45,064 nt of DNA from Terriglobia bacterium (GCA_020073585.1 JAIQEV010000029.1:1-45064); one strand, 5' to 3'; counted from the first letter of the stretch, positions 7,163-16,827 are shown. The notes: generated by a model not told the origin, from the sequence alone. Program-made: numbers and translations.

Positions 7163-9268
7163 ATGACCACCAAGAGCATACTCGCACTCTTTGTCTGCCT
7201 GTTTTCGCTGCGTAGCTCCGCGGCGGCGCAGTCCTCCGACCCGGTCCGCAACCTGCATCTGCTTCCGGCCCCCAAGGAGGTCAGCCTGGGCCAGGGCAGC
7301 TTTGTGGTCGGACCCGGCACGCGCATCTGGATCAGCGCGAAGCACGCCAGCGAAGACACGACCGCAGCGGAGACGCTGGCTGCCGAGATTGCCGGCCAGG
7401 CCGGAATCAAGGTGCCAATTGTAGTGGCCCAGGTCATGCCGGCTGGCCCGGGTTCCATCGTACTGGGGCGTCTGCAGGACCGCAGTGTGCGCGCCGCGCT
7501 GGAAGCCAGGGGACTGAAGGCAGGAGACGCCTTTCACGCCCAGGGCTATCTGCTATTTGCCGATAAGTCGCGCATCCTCGTGGCGGGAGAGAGCGGGCAG
7601 GGGCTGTTCTACGGGGTGCAAACGCTGCGGCAGTTGTTGCGGCCGAGCGGGAAGCAGTTGCGTTGCCCGGGGGCCGCCATCCGGGACTGGCCGAGCATGG
7701 AGTGGCGTGGGGCGCAGAATCACCTGATCGGCGGGCCAATTCCCAGGCTGGACTACGTGAAGAAGCAGATTCGCGTGCTGGCCTCCTACAAGATGAACAT
7801 GTTCGTTCTCTATCTGGAGGGTGCATTCGATTATCAGCAGGAGCCGCTGACGGTACCCAAGGAGGCTGTATTCCAAACCGCCGAGGTTAAGGAGCTTGTG
7901 GAGTACGCGCGCAAGTACTACGTGACCGTGGTACCGGAGCAGCAGAGTTTCAGCCACCTGCATCACCTGCTCAAGCTGGAAATCTACAACGATTTGGCGG
8001 AGACCCCGCACGGACAGGTTCTGGCACCGGCGAATGAGAAGTCTTACCAGTTGCTCCAGGAGATGTACGCGGAGCTGGTGCCGCTGTTTCCCGGACCGTT
8101 CCTGCATATCGGTGCGGACGAAACCTGGGAACTCGGCAACGGACAGAGCAAGCAGCGCGCGGCGGAGATCGGCTTGGGGCAGGTGTATCTGGGACACTTG
8201 CTGAAGCTGAACGAAATGCTGAAGCCGTACAATAAGCGGCTGCTGTTCTGGGGCGATGTGGCGGTGGAATACCCGGAGCTACTGCGTACCGTGCCCAAGG
8301 AGATGATCGCCGTGCCCTGGAATTACAATGTGCTGCCCAGCTTCGACGCGCAGTTGAAGCCGTTTCGGGAAGCGGGACTGGATGTGATCGTCGCGCCTTC
8401 GACCGTCAACTGGAACCGGATTTGGCCGGATGTGGACCGGGCGCTGGTCAACATCCGCAACTTCGTGCGCGATGGGCAGAAATATGGCGCACTGGGCATG
8501 CTCAACACCACCTGGGATGACGATGGCGAGGCGCTGTTCGAACAGACCTGGCCGGGGCAGGTGTTCGGCGCGGCGGCGGGCTGGCAGCCCGGGGAATCCT
8601 CGTTGGAAGCGTTTAAGGATAGCTACGATTGGGCTTTCTACCGAAACGGGGAGTCCACGTTCCGTGACGCGATTGAGAAGCTGAACCGGGCCACGGAGCT
8701 GCTGAACAAAGCCGGCTTCGACGAAGCCACCGACGCCCTGTTCTGGGCGGACCCCTTCACGGAGGAAGGCGCCCGCACCCTGCAAAAAGGATTGCCTGTG
8801 GCACGCGAAGTGCGCCTGGAGGCCGAACACGCGCTGGAGTCGCTCTACCGTAACCGCGCGCGGGCCCGCGCCCATGGCGAAACGGTGGAGGCCATGATCC
8901 TGGCGGCCTGGCGGCTGGACGTACTGGGGATGAAAATCCAGTTCACCGGAGAGATGAACCGGTTCTACTGGGACGCCTACCAGAACGCCACGACTCGCAA
9001 CCGGGTCATTGACGATCTGGACGCGATAGGGGAGGTGCGCCTGCAAGATTTGCGCGAAGCGACCACCCGCATGCGCGCACTCTACCAGGAAGCCTGGTTG
9101 CGGGAAGCCAAACCGTACTGGCTGGCGAACATACTGTTGCGCTACGACATCCTGGCGCGGACCTACGAGACCATGGCCATGCGCCTGGCCAGCGTCGAGA
9201 AGCAATACAATACGACCAAGACGCTGCCTGCACCGGAGCAGATGGGATTCTACCTAAAACCGGAGTAG
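7163..9268 (+). CDS. GH20 family beta-N-acetylhexosaminidase-like enzyme (paralogue 1)
   Basis: 701 residues from ATG 7163, where the signal peptide begins (KSILALFVCLFSLRSSAAAQ). An N-terminal GH20b-type alpha/beta domain (HLLPAPKEVSLG to about residue 150) precedes a (beta/alpha)8 catalytic domain. The catalytic Asp-Glu pair is in HIGADETWELG at about residues 319-320. In GH20 enzymes the Asp positions the substrate N-acetyl group and the Glu is the acid/base, so terminal GlcNAc or GalNAc residues are released. The helical C-terminal region of some 200 residues is longer than in minimal GH20 enzymes. The protein is probably periplasmic or secreted. Its stop is 3 bases from the next ATG, so it forms an operon with the SGNH hydrolase and GH20 paralogue 2. 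Confidence 0.87.
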   Translation: MTTKSILALFVCLFSLRSSAAAQSSDPVRNLHLLPAPKEVSLGQGSFVVGPGTRIWISAKHASEDTTAAETLAAEIAGQAGIKVPIVVAQVMPAGPGSIVLGRLQDRSVRAALEARGLKAGDAFHAQGYLLFADKSRILVAGESGQGLFYGVQTLRQLLRPSGKQLRCPGAAIRDWPSMEWRGAQNHLIGGPIPRLDYVKKQIRVLASYKMNMFVLYLEGAFDYQQEPLTVPKEAVFQTAEVKELVEYARKYYVTVVPEQQSFSHLHHLLKLEIYNDLAETPHGQVLAPANEKSYQLLQEMYAELVPLFPGPFLHIGADETWELGNGQSKQRAAEIGLGQVYLGHLLKLNEMLKPYNKRLLFWGDVAVEYPELLRTVPKEMIAVPWNYNVLPSFDAQLKPFREAGLDVIVAPSTVNWNRIWPDVDRALVNIRNFVRDGQKYGALGMLNTTWDDDGEALFEQTWPGQVFGAAAGWQPGESSLEAFKDSYDWAFYRNGESTFRDAIEKLNRATELLNKAGFDEATDALFWADPFTEEGARTLQKGLPVAREVRLEAEHALESLYRNRARARAHGETVEAMILAAWRLDVLGMKIQFTGEMNRFYWDAYQNATTRNRVIDDLDAIGEVRLQDLREATTRMRALYQEAWLREAKPYWLANILLRYDILARTYETMAMRLASVEKQYNTTKTLPAPEQMGFYLKPE

Positions 9269-9271
9269 CTC

Positions 9272-10075
9272 ATGAAACGCAGCCTGGTATTTCTACTTGG
9301 CTTGATTCTGGCGCAAACGGCGGCGGCGCAGCAATCCGCGGATCCCTGCGAAACCCTGAAGCGGGAGCGGCAAGAGATGGAAGCGAAGCTGCGCGACTGG
9401 CCCGACTTGGCGCGCTACCGGGAAGACAACGCCAAACTCGGCGCTCCCGCCAGCGGGGAATCGCGAGTCGTCTTCTTCGGAGACTCCATCACCGAGTTCT
9501 GGAATCTTCCCGCGTCCTTTCCCGGGAAGCCGTATGTGAACCGCGGAATCAGCGGACAAACCACGCCGCAGATGCTGCTGCGATTCCGGCAGGACGTGAT
9601 CGCGCTGAAGCCGAAAGTGGCGGTGATTCTGGCGGGCACCAACGATATCGCGGAGAATGCCGGGCCCACCACGCTGGCCGCGATCGAGGGCAATCTTATG
9701 TCCATGGCCGAGCTGGCGAGGAAAAACGAAATCCGGGTGGTGCTCGCGTCGGTCCTGCCGGCCGCGCGCTATCCGTGGAGGCCGGAGATCCGGCCGGTGG
9801 AGAAAATTCTCGCGCTGAATGCCTGGATGAAGGAGTACGCCGCGCAGGAGGGCCTGGTGTACCTGGACTATTACGCGGCGATGGCCGATGAGAAGCAGGG
9901 TCTAAAGGCGGCACTAACCGGCGATGGAGTACATCCCAACGATGCGGGCTATGCGATGATGGCGCCTCTTGCTGCGGAGGCGATTGCCCGGGCATCTGCA
10001 AAAATATCTCCCGCACGCGGGGCTGCAGGCGGCGATTCCGCGGCAATTTCTTTAACGCGTTCAGCGATTTCATAG
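9272..10075 (+). CDS. Exported SGNH/GDSL-family hydrolase
   Basis: 267 residues with a signal peptide ending at TAAAQQ. The SGNH blocks are all visible: FFGDSITEFW (nucleophile Ser), RGISGQTT (Gly), LAGTNDIA (Asn) and DGVHPNDAG (Asp/His dyad). Such enzymes are esterases or carbohydrate deacetylases, and many sugar-locus members remove acetyl groups. Sandwiched between two GH20 genes (3-base and 15-base gaps), it may de-O- or de-N-acetylate the same amino-sugar substrate. That is inference, since the fold does not fix the substrate. GGAG six bases before the ATG, inside the end of the upstream gene, supports the start. Confidence 0.88.
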   Translation: MKRSLVFLLGLILAQTAAAQQSADPCETLKRERQEMEAKLRDWPDLARYREDNAKLGAPASGESRVVFFGDSITEFWNLPASFPGKPYVNRGISGQTTPQMLLRFRQDVIALKPKVAVILAGTNDIAENAGPTTLAAIEGNLMSMAELARKNEIRVVLASVLPAARYPWRPEIRPVEKILALNAWMKEYAAQEGLVYLDYYAAMADEKQGLKAALTGDGVHPNDAGYAMMAPLAAEAIARASAKISPARGAAGGDSAAISLTRSAIS

Positions 10076-10090
10076 AGAGCGGGGAAAACG

Positions 10091-12223
10091 GTGCAAAAGA
10101 GATATTTTATGAACCACAGATTTCTGCTGGCTCTCTTGCTTCTTTCCGCAGTTTGCGGAGGCGCCGCCGCACAAGCGGACAGCGATGCCAGCGCGTTGCA
10201 TCTTCTTCCGGCGCCGAAGGCGGTGCGATTGAGTGGGGGGAAATTCGTTGTCGGGCCGGCTACGCGCATCCTGCTCGACGCGCGGCACGCGGCGGAAGAT
10301 CGCACCGCCGCGGAGATGCTGGCGGAGGATATCCGCGAGCAGTCCGGCAGGAAAGTGCCCATCGAGACGGTGGCGGCGCCGGCGCAGGGCGGCGGCGCGA
10401 TTGTTTTGGGGCGGCTCGGCGACCGCGGAGTGCGCGCGGCACTGCGGGCCCGGGGCGTGAAGCCGGAGGAACAACTGGGCAGCCAGGGCTACGTGATTGT
10501 TGCCGACGCGTCGCGCATTCTGGTGGCGGGAAATACCGGGCAGGGTCTGTTTTACGGAGTGCAGACGCTGCGGCAAATGCTCCACCCGGAGGGCAAGGGC
10601 CTGGCCTGCCCGGCGGGCACGCTGCAGGACTGGCCGAGCATGGAGTGGCGCGGGGTGCACGACGACATCAGCCGCGGGCCGATTCCCACGCTGGAGTATG
10701 TGAAGAAGCAGGTGCGCACGCTGGCGGGATACAAGGTCAACCTGGTCTCGCTGTACATGGAGCACGTATTCGATTTCCAGAGCCATCCGCTGGTGGCTCC
10801 GAAAGAGGCGGCGCTGACGCCGGAGAAGATACGGGATCTCGTGGCCTACGCCCGGAAATATTACGTGACCATCCTGCCCGAGCAGCAGGGCTTCGGCCAC
10901 CTGCATCACGTCTTGAAATACGAGCAGTACGCCGGCGTGGCGGAAACGCCGCACGGCCACGTCCTCACGCCAACCAAGGAAGCGTCGTACGACATCATCC
11001 GCAGTTTCTACGGGGAACTTGCGCCGCTTTTTCCAGGGCCGTTGTTTCATATCGGCGCGGACGAGACCTTCGAGCTGGGCACCGGCCAGACGAAAGCGCG
11101 CGCGGCGGAGGTGGGGCTGGGCCGCGTATATCTGGAGCACCTGCAGAAGGTCCATGAGATCATGCAGCCCTATCACAAGCGGCTGCTTTTCTGGGGTGAC
11201 ATCGCGGTGAAGTACCCGGAACTGCTGGGCATGCTGCCGAAAGAGATGGTAGCCGTGCCGTGGGACTATTCAGCGCGGGCGGAGTTCGAAACGCTGTTGA
11301 AGCCTTTTCACGATGCCGGATTGGTGACCATGGTCGCCCCCGGTGCGAACAACTGGAGCATGATCTGGCCGGACCTGGATACGGCGTACGTCAATATCCG
11401 CAACTTCGTGCGCGATGGGCAGAAGTACGGCTCCCTCGGCGTGCTCAATACCACCTGGAACGACGACGGGGAAGCGCTCTACGAAATGACCTGGCCGGCG
11501 CTGGTGTTCGGGGCCGCCGCAGGATGGCAACCGGGCGAGAGCTCCATTGAGCAGTTCAAGGCCGGCTATGACTGGGCCTTCTACCGGAACGAGGACTCCA
11601 CGTTCGGCGATGCGCTGGAGAATCTCGACCGCACGCATGCGCTGTTGCGCAAGGCCGGCTTCCGAGGCGCCGAGGACGACCTCTTCTGGAACGATCCCTT
11701 CAGCGACACGGGCGCGAAGATGGCGCAGAAGGCGCTGCCGGTGGCGGGCGATCTGCGGATGTCCGCGGAGGCCGCGCTGTCTTCGCTGTACCGCAACCGC
11801 CAGAAGGCGCGGGCCAATGCCGGCACGGTGGATGCGTTGATTTTCGCGGCCCTGCGGCTGGACACGCTGGGCATGAAGATCCAGTTCACGCAGGAGATCA
11901 ATGGGTTTTACGCGGATGCCTGGGCCAATCAGACGGATAAGGAGCGCGTGGGGCGGGATCTGGCGGAGATCACGGGCATCAACGCGCGGCTCGAAGACCT
12001 GCGCGATGCCACCACCCGCCTGCGCGAACTATACGCGCAGAATTGGCAGCGGGAGAATTACTCGTACTGGCTGCCAAACGTGCTGGTGCGCTACGACAAC
12101 CTAGCGCGGGAGATGCAGGCGAAAATCGTCGCTGTGCGGCAGGCCGAAGTGCAATACCGGCAGGAAAAGACGCTGCCCTCGCCGCAGCAGCTCGGCCTGT
12201 TCCCCCAGCCCGCGGCAAACTGA
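10091..12223 (+). CDS. GH20 family beta-N-acetylhexosaminidase-like enzyme (paralogue 2)
   Basis: 710 residues from ATG 10091; ATG 10109 (MNHRFLLALLLLS) is an alternative that keeps the signal peptide. Architecture equals paralogue 1 along the full length: signal peptide, GH20b domain (LHLLPAPKAVRLSGG), catalytic barrel with HIGADETFELG (Asp-Glu about residues 324-325) and the same helical C-terminus with TLPSPQQLG near the end. Long identical stretches such as NIRNFVRDGQKYG show a tandem duplication, later separated by the SGNH gene. Divergence around the substrate-facing loops could give different linkage or chain-length preference. It is the last gene of the plus-strand operon and converges on the GH2 gene 81 bases away. 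Confidence 0.87.
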   Translation: MQKRYFMNHRFLLALLLLSAVCGGAAAQADSDASALHLLPAPKAVRLSGGKFVVGPATRILLDARHAAEDRTAAEMLAEDIREQSGRKVPIETVAAPAQGGGAIVLGRLGDRGVRAALRARGVKPEEQLGSQGYVIVADASRILVAGNTGQGLFYGVQTLRQMLHPEGKGLACPAGTLQDWPSMEWRGVHDDISRGPIPTLEYVKKQVRTLAGYKVNLVSLYMEHVFDFQSHPLVAPKEAALTPEKIRDLVAYARKYYVTILPEQQGFGHLHHVLKYEQYAGVAETPHGHVLTPTKEASYDIIRSFYGELAPLFPGPLFHIGADETFELGTGQTKARAAEVGLGRVYLEHLQKVHEIMQPYHKRLLFWGDIAVKYPELLGMLPKEMVAVPWDYSARAEFETLLKPFHDAGLVTMVAPGANNWSMIWPDLDTAYVNIRNFVRDGQKYGSLGVLNTTWNDDGEALYEMTWPALVFGAAAGWQPGESSIEQFKAGYDWAFYRNEDSTFGDALENLDRTHALLRKAGFRGAEDDLFWNDPFSDTGAKMAQKALPVAGDLRMSAEAALSSLYRNRQKARANAGTVDALIFAALRLDTLGMKIQFTQEINGFYADAWANQTDKERVGRDLAEITGINARLEDLRDATTRLRELYAQNWQRENYSYWLPNVLVRYDNLAREMQAKIVAVRQAEVQYRQEKTLPSPQQLGLFPQPAAN

Positions 12224-12304
12224 ATCGGAATGCCCGGCCGCCTAGGCGCTGCCGGCGGAAGGATGGCACGCGCGAATCCGTGGCATGCGTGACCGCGAAG
12301 CGGG

Positions 12305-14983
12305 TCAATGCGCTGCGATGACGTTCCAGCCGTCCACGGCCAGAACCGGCGGTGCGCCGCCCGCATCGCTGGTGCGGTAGCGCACCGCGATGGTGCGCTT
12401 CTCGCCGGGCAGCAGCGAGAAGTAGTTGTCTTCCCAGAATACGGGGAGCACTTCTTCTCCGCCAGGCCCGCGCAGGAGCCGCAAGCGCACCAGATAGGCC
12501 AGGGTCTTGCCGGTGTTTTGCAGCGTGACGTCCGCCAGGCTCTCCGTCCCGGACTCCTGTTTCGCGAGCGACGCCTTCACGGCCACCTTGGGCAGGTTCT
12601 GCAGCGCGGTGAAGTCCGCGAAGGCCGTTTGCGGCGTGTAATACCATTCGCCCTTGGCCCAATCGAGTATGTCCGGTTTGGTCGAGAGCCAGTAGAAGTT
12701 GCGGCTGAGGAGCTTGCCCGCTGGGGTGAGCAGCCGCAGGGTGAGGAAATAGGTGGTGGAGATGCTCGCAGGCTCGGGGACGGCGAAGGCCCGCACCACG
12801 CCATCCGCCGGAACGTCCACCACGGCCTCGGACGCAAAGCGCTCCTTCATCTCCATGTCGTAGAGCCGGGCTTCCACCCGTAGCCCGGCAAGCGGCGCCT
12901 GGCGATCGCTGACGACGGCCACCGAACGGTCGTCGTAGGAGAACTGCACGTGCACGGGTTCCAGGGCCTTCTTGGAGCCGAAGTAGCCGCCGCCCGGGCG
13001 CAGATAGTAGTCGTAGAGGTGCCAGATGAGGCCGGGCCAGGCATTGTTGAGCATCCACTGGATGACGCCGGTGGAGCGGTACTTGTTGCGGGCGAAGGCC
13101 TCGAACATGGCGCGCTGGCCCTCGTAGGCCACGGCTTGCGACTTCCAGGCGAAGTCGGAGGCGTCGCAGGCCTGGCCGTAGCGCTGTTCCAGCGCGTTGG
13201 TGTACAGCTTGATGTCCTTGAAGACGCCGCCGCCGGCATGGAAGTTCCAGGTGTCGTTGATGGGCCAAAGCTGGTCCGCGGGCATCATCTTGCGCAGCGA
13301 TTCGAGGGGCGGCACGGCCGGCCCCGGACTGGTCTCCGTGTTGAAACCGTGCGCGCCTCCGGTCTTGGTGTCCAGCAGCCAGTAGTTGGGCGGAACGTAG
13401 TCATACGGCCCGGTCATTTTCACGCCGGAGGGGCCGGTGACGTCCGTAGGTTTCGCCGTAGCGGAGGAGACCACGGAGTACGGCCAGTTGACCTGCTGCA
13501 GGACGTCGAGGTAGGCGCGCTCGCGGTCCGCCGGGGGCGGGTTGTCGCTGCCGTTGAGCCAGACAAAGACGCTGGGATGGCGGCGCAAGCGGAGCGCCTG
13601 GTCGCGCAGGGACTCCACGGAAACGAGGCGGTTCTCGTCGTTCCACGCGCCCCATTTTTCCCAGGCGTCGCAGCAGCACCACCCGGCCATGACCAGGATG
13701 CCTTCGCGGTCGGCGAAGGCGAAGAAATCTTCGTCCTCGAGTTTGCCTTCCAAGCGGATGGTGTTGAGGCCCATCCCCTTGACGTAACGAAACTCCGCCG
13801 CGCGGCGCTTGGCATCCACGCGCAAGAGCATGTCCGGAGCCCAGCCGCCGCCGCGGATCAGCACGGGCTTGCCGTTCACGCGGAAGAGGCGATGCCCCTC
13901 GGCGGTCATCTGCGAATCGTGCTGCACGATGCCGAACTCGATGCGCTGGGTGTCGGAGACGGCGCCGTCCGCGGTGAGAAAGTCCAGGACCAGCGTATGG
14001 AGATACGGCTGACCCATGGTGTAGGGCCACCACAGCCTGGGTTGAGCCACGAGCAATGCCGCAACCGTGTCCGGCGAAAGGGTGATCGTGCGGCTTTCCC
14101 CCGGTGCGAGGGCCACGGCCTGGGTGAACTCGATGGGCTTCTTTTCGCCGAGGATTTTGCCGCGCAGCGTGCCGGTGACGGCGGCAGCGCTGTCGTTGCG
14201 CACGGCGACGCGCACGGTGAGGCGCGCCGTGGCTGCGGCGGGCAGATCGAGCTTGGTCTCCACAAACGGATGGCGCACGGAGACCGGCCCGCTCGCAGAA
14301 ACCACCACCTCCTGCCACAGCCCCATGTCTTTGTCGGGAGGGGTGGGGTTCCAGTCCACCCAGGTGATGCCCAGCTCGCCGGCCTTTGGTGCGGAGACTT
14401 TCACGGCGAGGGCATTTTTTTCGCCGGCGCGCACGTAGCGCGTCACGTTCAGGTCATAGCGGCGGAAGGCGCCGGCGATCTGGTCCTCGCCCGCCACCTT
14501 CTGCCCGTTGATCCAGATTTCCGCGCGGTAGTTGATTCCGCGGAACGCGATGCGCACGATCTTGCCGGCGTAGCTGGCGGGCAGGTCGAATTCCGTGCGG
14601 TACCACCAGGGCTTGGCGAAGGGGCTGTCCTCGGGCATCTCCTGGTTGGAGAATTCCGAGCCGATCTCGTAGGTAACGCCGGGCAGGGAGCGCAGATTCT
14701 TGCCGAAGTAGGGATCGGGGTGGACGCCATTCTCGACCAGCGCGGCGAAGACCGTCTTCGGGAGGGAGGTCTTGCACCAGCCGGAGGCAGCGAAGCCGGC
14801 GCGGGAGATCTGTTCGGCGCTGGCGTCCACTTTGGCTGAAGATTGAATGGCCCAGTTTTCCCGCAGCGCGATCTCGTCGTTGCCACGAGCAGGAGCAGGC
14901 AGGAGGGCAAGGGTGGCCGCGAGCACAGCCGGAAGCAGGATTCCCCAGCGGATGCTCTTTTTTCGGTGCGCGGGTACCGCCAT
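12305..14983 (-). CDS. GH2 family exo-beta-D-glucosaminidase-like enzyme
   Basis: About 892 residues from ATG 14983; a TTG at 14995 with AGGA seven bases upstream is an alternative. A signal peptide is followed by a jelly-roll sugar-binding domain (GINYRAEIWINGQKV), an immunoglobulin-like domain, the TIM barrel and C-terminal beta domains. Compared with the characterised glucosaminidase CsxA, the key blocks match: EGKLEDEDFFAFADREGI, GWCCCDAWEKW, the WLNGSD block with the acid Asp (about residue 480) and the GFNTETSPGP block with the nucleophile Glu (about residue 550). A GSD acid and this spacing distinguish glucosaminidases from beta-mannosidases and beta-galactosidases. It should remove GlcN from the non-reducing end of chitosan oligomers, complementing the GH20 enzymes. 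A beta-mannosidase is the main alternative. Confidence 0.85.
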   Translation of the reverse strand: MAVPAHRKKSIRWGILLPAVLAATLALLPAPARGNDEIALRENWAIQSSAKVDASAEQISRAGFAASGWCKTSLPKTVFAALVENGVHPDPYFGKNLRSLPGVTYEIGSEFSNQEMPEDSPFAKPWWYRTEFDLPASYAGKIVRIAFRGINYRAEIWINGQKVAGEDQIAGAFRRYDLNVTRYVRAGEKNALAVKVSAPKAGELGITWVDWNPTPPDKDMGLWQEVVVSASGPVSVRHPFVETKLDLPAAATARLTVRVAVRNDSAAAVTGTLRGKILGEKKPIEFTQAVALAPGESRTITLSPDTVAALLVAQPRLWWPYTMGQPYLHTLVLDFLTADGAVSDTQRIEFGIVQHDSQMTAEGHRLFRVNGKPVLIRGGGWAPDMLLRVDAKRRAAEFRYVKGMGLNTIRLEGKLEDEDFFAFADREGILVMAGWCCCDAWEKWGAWNDENRLVSVESLRDQALRLRRHPSVFVWLNGSDNPPPADRERAYLDVLQQVNWPYSVVSSATAKPTDVTGPSGVKMTGPYDYVPPNYWLLDTKTGGAHGFNTETSPGPAVPPLESLRKMMPADQLWPINDTWNFHAGGGVFKDIKLYTNALEQRYGQACDASDFAWKSQAVAYEGQRAMFEAFARNKYRSTGVIQWMLNNAWPGLIWHLYDYYLRPGGGYFGSKKALEPVHVQFSYDDRSVAVVSDRQAPLAGLRVEARLYDMEMKERFASEAVVDVPADGVVRAFAVPEPASISTTYFLTLRLLTPAGKLLSRNFYWLSTKPDILDWAKGEWYYTPQTAFADFTALQNLPKVAVKASLAKQESGTESLADVTLQNTGKTLAYLVRLRLLRGPGGEEVLPVFWEDNYFSLLPGEKRTIAVRYRTSDAGGAPPVLAVDGWNVIAAH

Positions 14984-15247
14984 GAGTGGGTGCAAGAAGG
15001 GTTCCTAAGAAAAGATTGGCCTGCGCTAAGTGCTGTTTTCCGTCAAACGTAACGGGAGTCTACAACACCGCCAAGGGCGCCGCAATTGGATTAAGCGCAG
15101 TCCAGGCGAATGGCCAGCGCAGTTCCGCTTGCGGCGCGCGCAGGTTCCGATCATCCGTGCGCCCGCCTCTGCGCGAGGGGACGGCGTGATAGACTCGGCG
15201 GTTTGTGAGCGTACAGCAGCAGGCAGAAATCTTCGAGGTGGGGCATC

Positions 15248-16648
15248 GTGCACTTTCTATCCGCGCGGGACATGGCAGAGAAGATTCGGCGGCGTGAACT
15301 CTCGCCCGTCGAGGTCGTCGAAGCGCATCTGCGGCGGGCGACAGAGCTGCAGCCGAAGCTGAACGCCTTCGTGCATCTCGCGCACGACGAGGCGCGCGCG
15401 CAAGCGCGCAGTGCGGAAGCGGCGGTGCTCCGCGGAGAGCCGCTGGGGGCGCTGCACGGGGTTCCGGTGAGCGTGAAGAGCTGCATCGACGTGGCCGGCT
15501 GGCGGTGCCCCGCGGGGTCCGCGCTGCGGAAGGAGTACGTTCCCCAGCAGGACGCCGTGCTCGTCGCGCGTCTTCGGGCGGCTGGGGCCATTCTCGTCAG
15601 CAGCACGAACACGCCGGAATTCCTCATGGCCTACGAGACGAATAACTCCGTGCATGGCAGGACCAGCAACCCGTGGGACCTCTCGCGCAGCGCGGGCGGC
15701 TCGAGCGGCGGGGAAGCCGCGGCCATCGCTTCCGGGTGCTCGGCTGGAGGCATCGGCAGCGATGGCGGAGGTTCCGTGCGGGTGCCAGCGCATTTTTGCG
15801 GCATCTGCGGGCTGAAGCCAACTCCGGGGCGGATCGCCGCGACAGGCCATTTTCCCGCGGGCGCCGGAGCCTTTCCCTGGCTCGGGGTGGTGGGCCCGAT
15901 GGCGCGCACGGTCGGGGATCTGCGCCTGCTGCTGGGAGCCATCGCCGGGCCGGATGCAGGGGACTCCTGCTCGGTAGGGGTGCCCTTGCGGCGCGCGGAG
16001 GATGGTCCGCAGCGCGGCGCGCGGATCGGAGTCCTGGAGTGTGACGCACTCGGCGCGGTGAGCTCCGAGACACGCGCCGCCGTGGAGCACGCCGCGCAAG
16101 CTCTGGAGGACCAGGGCATGGTTGTGGAGCCAATCCGGCTCACGGGGCTCGACCGGGCGATTGCCCTGTGGTGGTATTTCTTTGGGCCGGTGATTGGGCA
16201 TCTGGTGCGCGGGAGCGTTGCGGGGCAGGAAGCGGAGTTGAGTCCAATGCTCCGCGAATATTTGGAGGTCGCTGCCGGGGAACCAGAAGTTACGCTCGAC
16301 GCTTTCCTCGCCGCATGCACCGAGCGCGACAGCGTGCGCGCGGAGATTGTGCGGCAGACGGAGGACGTTCCGGTGCTGCTTGCGCCGGTGTGCGCGGCGC
16401 CGGCGTTCCGCCACGGGGAAGGGAGCTGGCGCCCTGGGGCCGGGTCGTCCTATCGCGAGACGATGCGCCATTCGCAATGGCTGAATCTGGCGGGTCTGCC
16501 AGGAGTAGCCGTTCCCGCCGGGGTGTCTGCGGAAGGCTTGCCTATTGGCGTGCAGGTGATCGGGCGGCCCTTTGAAGAAGAGCGGATACTGGGCGTCGCC
16601 GAGCGTATCGAGGACGCGATGGGCGGCCCGCGCCGCCCGCCGGAATGA
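15248..16648 (+). CDS. Amidase-signature family amidase
   Basis: 466 residues from GTG 15248, with GAGGTGG at a good distance upstream. The Ser-cisSer-Lys triad is complete: Lys about 77 in VSVKSCID, cis-Ser about 152 in AGGSSGGEA, and nucleophile Ser about 176 in GGGSVRVPA. Members hydrolyse amides; GatA is the best-known relative, but there are no gatB or gatC genes nearby. Residues after the signature region (LTGLDRAIALWWYF) do not let me name a substrate. It lacks a signal peptide, so it is probably cytoplasmic. It is transcribed divergently from the GH2 gene across 264 bases with no clear promoter. Confidence 0.87.
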   Translation: MHFLSARDMAEKIRRRELSPVEVVEAHLRRATELQPKLNAFVHLAHDEARAQARSAEAAVLRGEPLGALHGVPVSVKSCIDVAGWRCPAGSALRKEYVPQQDAVLVARLRAAGAILVSSTNTPEFLMAYETNNSVHGRTSNPWDLSRSAGGSSGGEAAAIASGCSAGGIGSDGGGSVRVPAHFCGICGLKPTPGRIAATGHFPAGAGAFPWLGVVGPMARTVGDLRLLLGAIAGPDAGDSCSVGVPLRRAEDGPQRGARIGVLECDALGAVSSETRAAVEHAAQALEDQGMVVEPIRLTGLDRAIALWWYFFGPVIGHLVRGSVAGQEAELSPMLREYLEVAAGEPEVTLDAFLAACTERDSVRAEIVRQTEDVPVLLAPVCAAPAFRHGEGSWRPGAGSSYRETMRHSQWLNLAGLPGVAVPAGVSAEGLPIGVQVIGRPFEEERILGVAERIEDAMGGPRRPPE

Positions 16649-16738
16649 GACGGTTGGTGCGGGTAATCCAGGAAGAAGGCGGGATGACCCGCCGGACTGG
16701 AATTTGCTAACTCAAGAAAGAAGCGGAATGAGTTTGAG

Positions 16739-16813
16739 TGGTGCCGGGGGCCAGAATCGAACTGGCTACGCCCGCCTTTTCAGGGCGGCGCTCTACCGGT
16801 GAGCTACCCCGGC
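16739..16813 (-). tRNA. tRNA-Phe (GAA), CCA encoded
   Basis: On the minus strand from 16813: acceptor GCCGGGG pairs with CCCCGGC; D arm GCTC/GAGC; anticodon stem CCGCC/GGCGG with loop CTGAAAA, anticodon GAA; T arm GCCAG-TTCGATT-CTGGC; discriminator A, then encoded CCA (16741-16739). The mature body is 72 nt plus CCA. Confidence 0.96.
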
Positions 16814-16827
16814 ACTGGGGTCTATAA

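Noticed and set aside
12224-12304. Terminator between GH20 paralogue 2 and GH2
   Set aside because: Only short interrupted complementarity is seen (five bases CACGC/GCGTG) and no T-run, not enough to call.
12950-14839. A 629-codon plus-strand frame across the GH2 gene, and similar frames at 20725-22284, 22169-24262, 38837-40357 and 41965-43953
   Set aside because: All are antisense shadows of GH2, aldehyde dehydrogenase, RNase J, icd and rarA/trmH, whose own translations carry diagnostic motifs.
15248-16648. Amidase as GatA of the Glu-tRNA(Gln) amidotransferase
   Set aside because: The catalytic triad is shared by the whole amidase-signature family. There are no gatB or gatC neighbours and no GatA-specific block that I could recognise.
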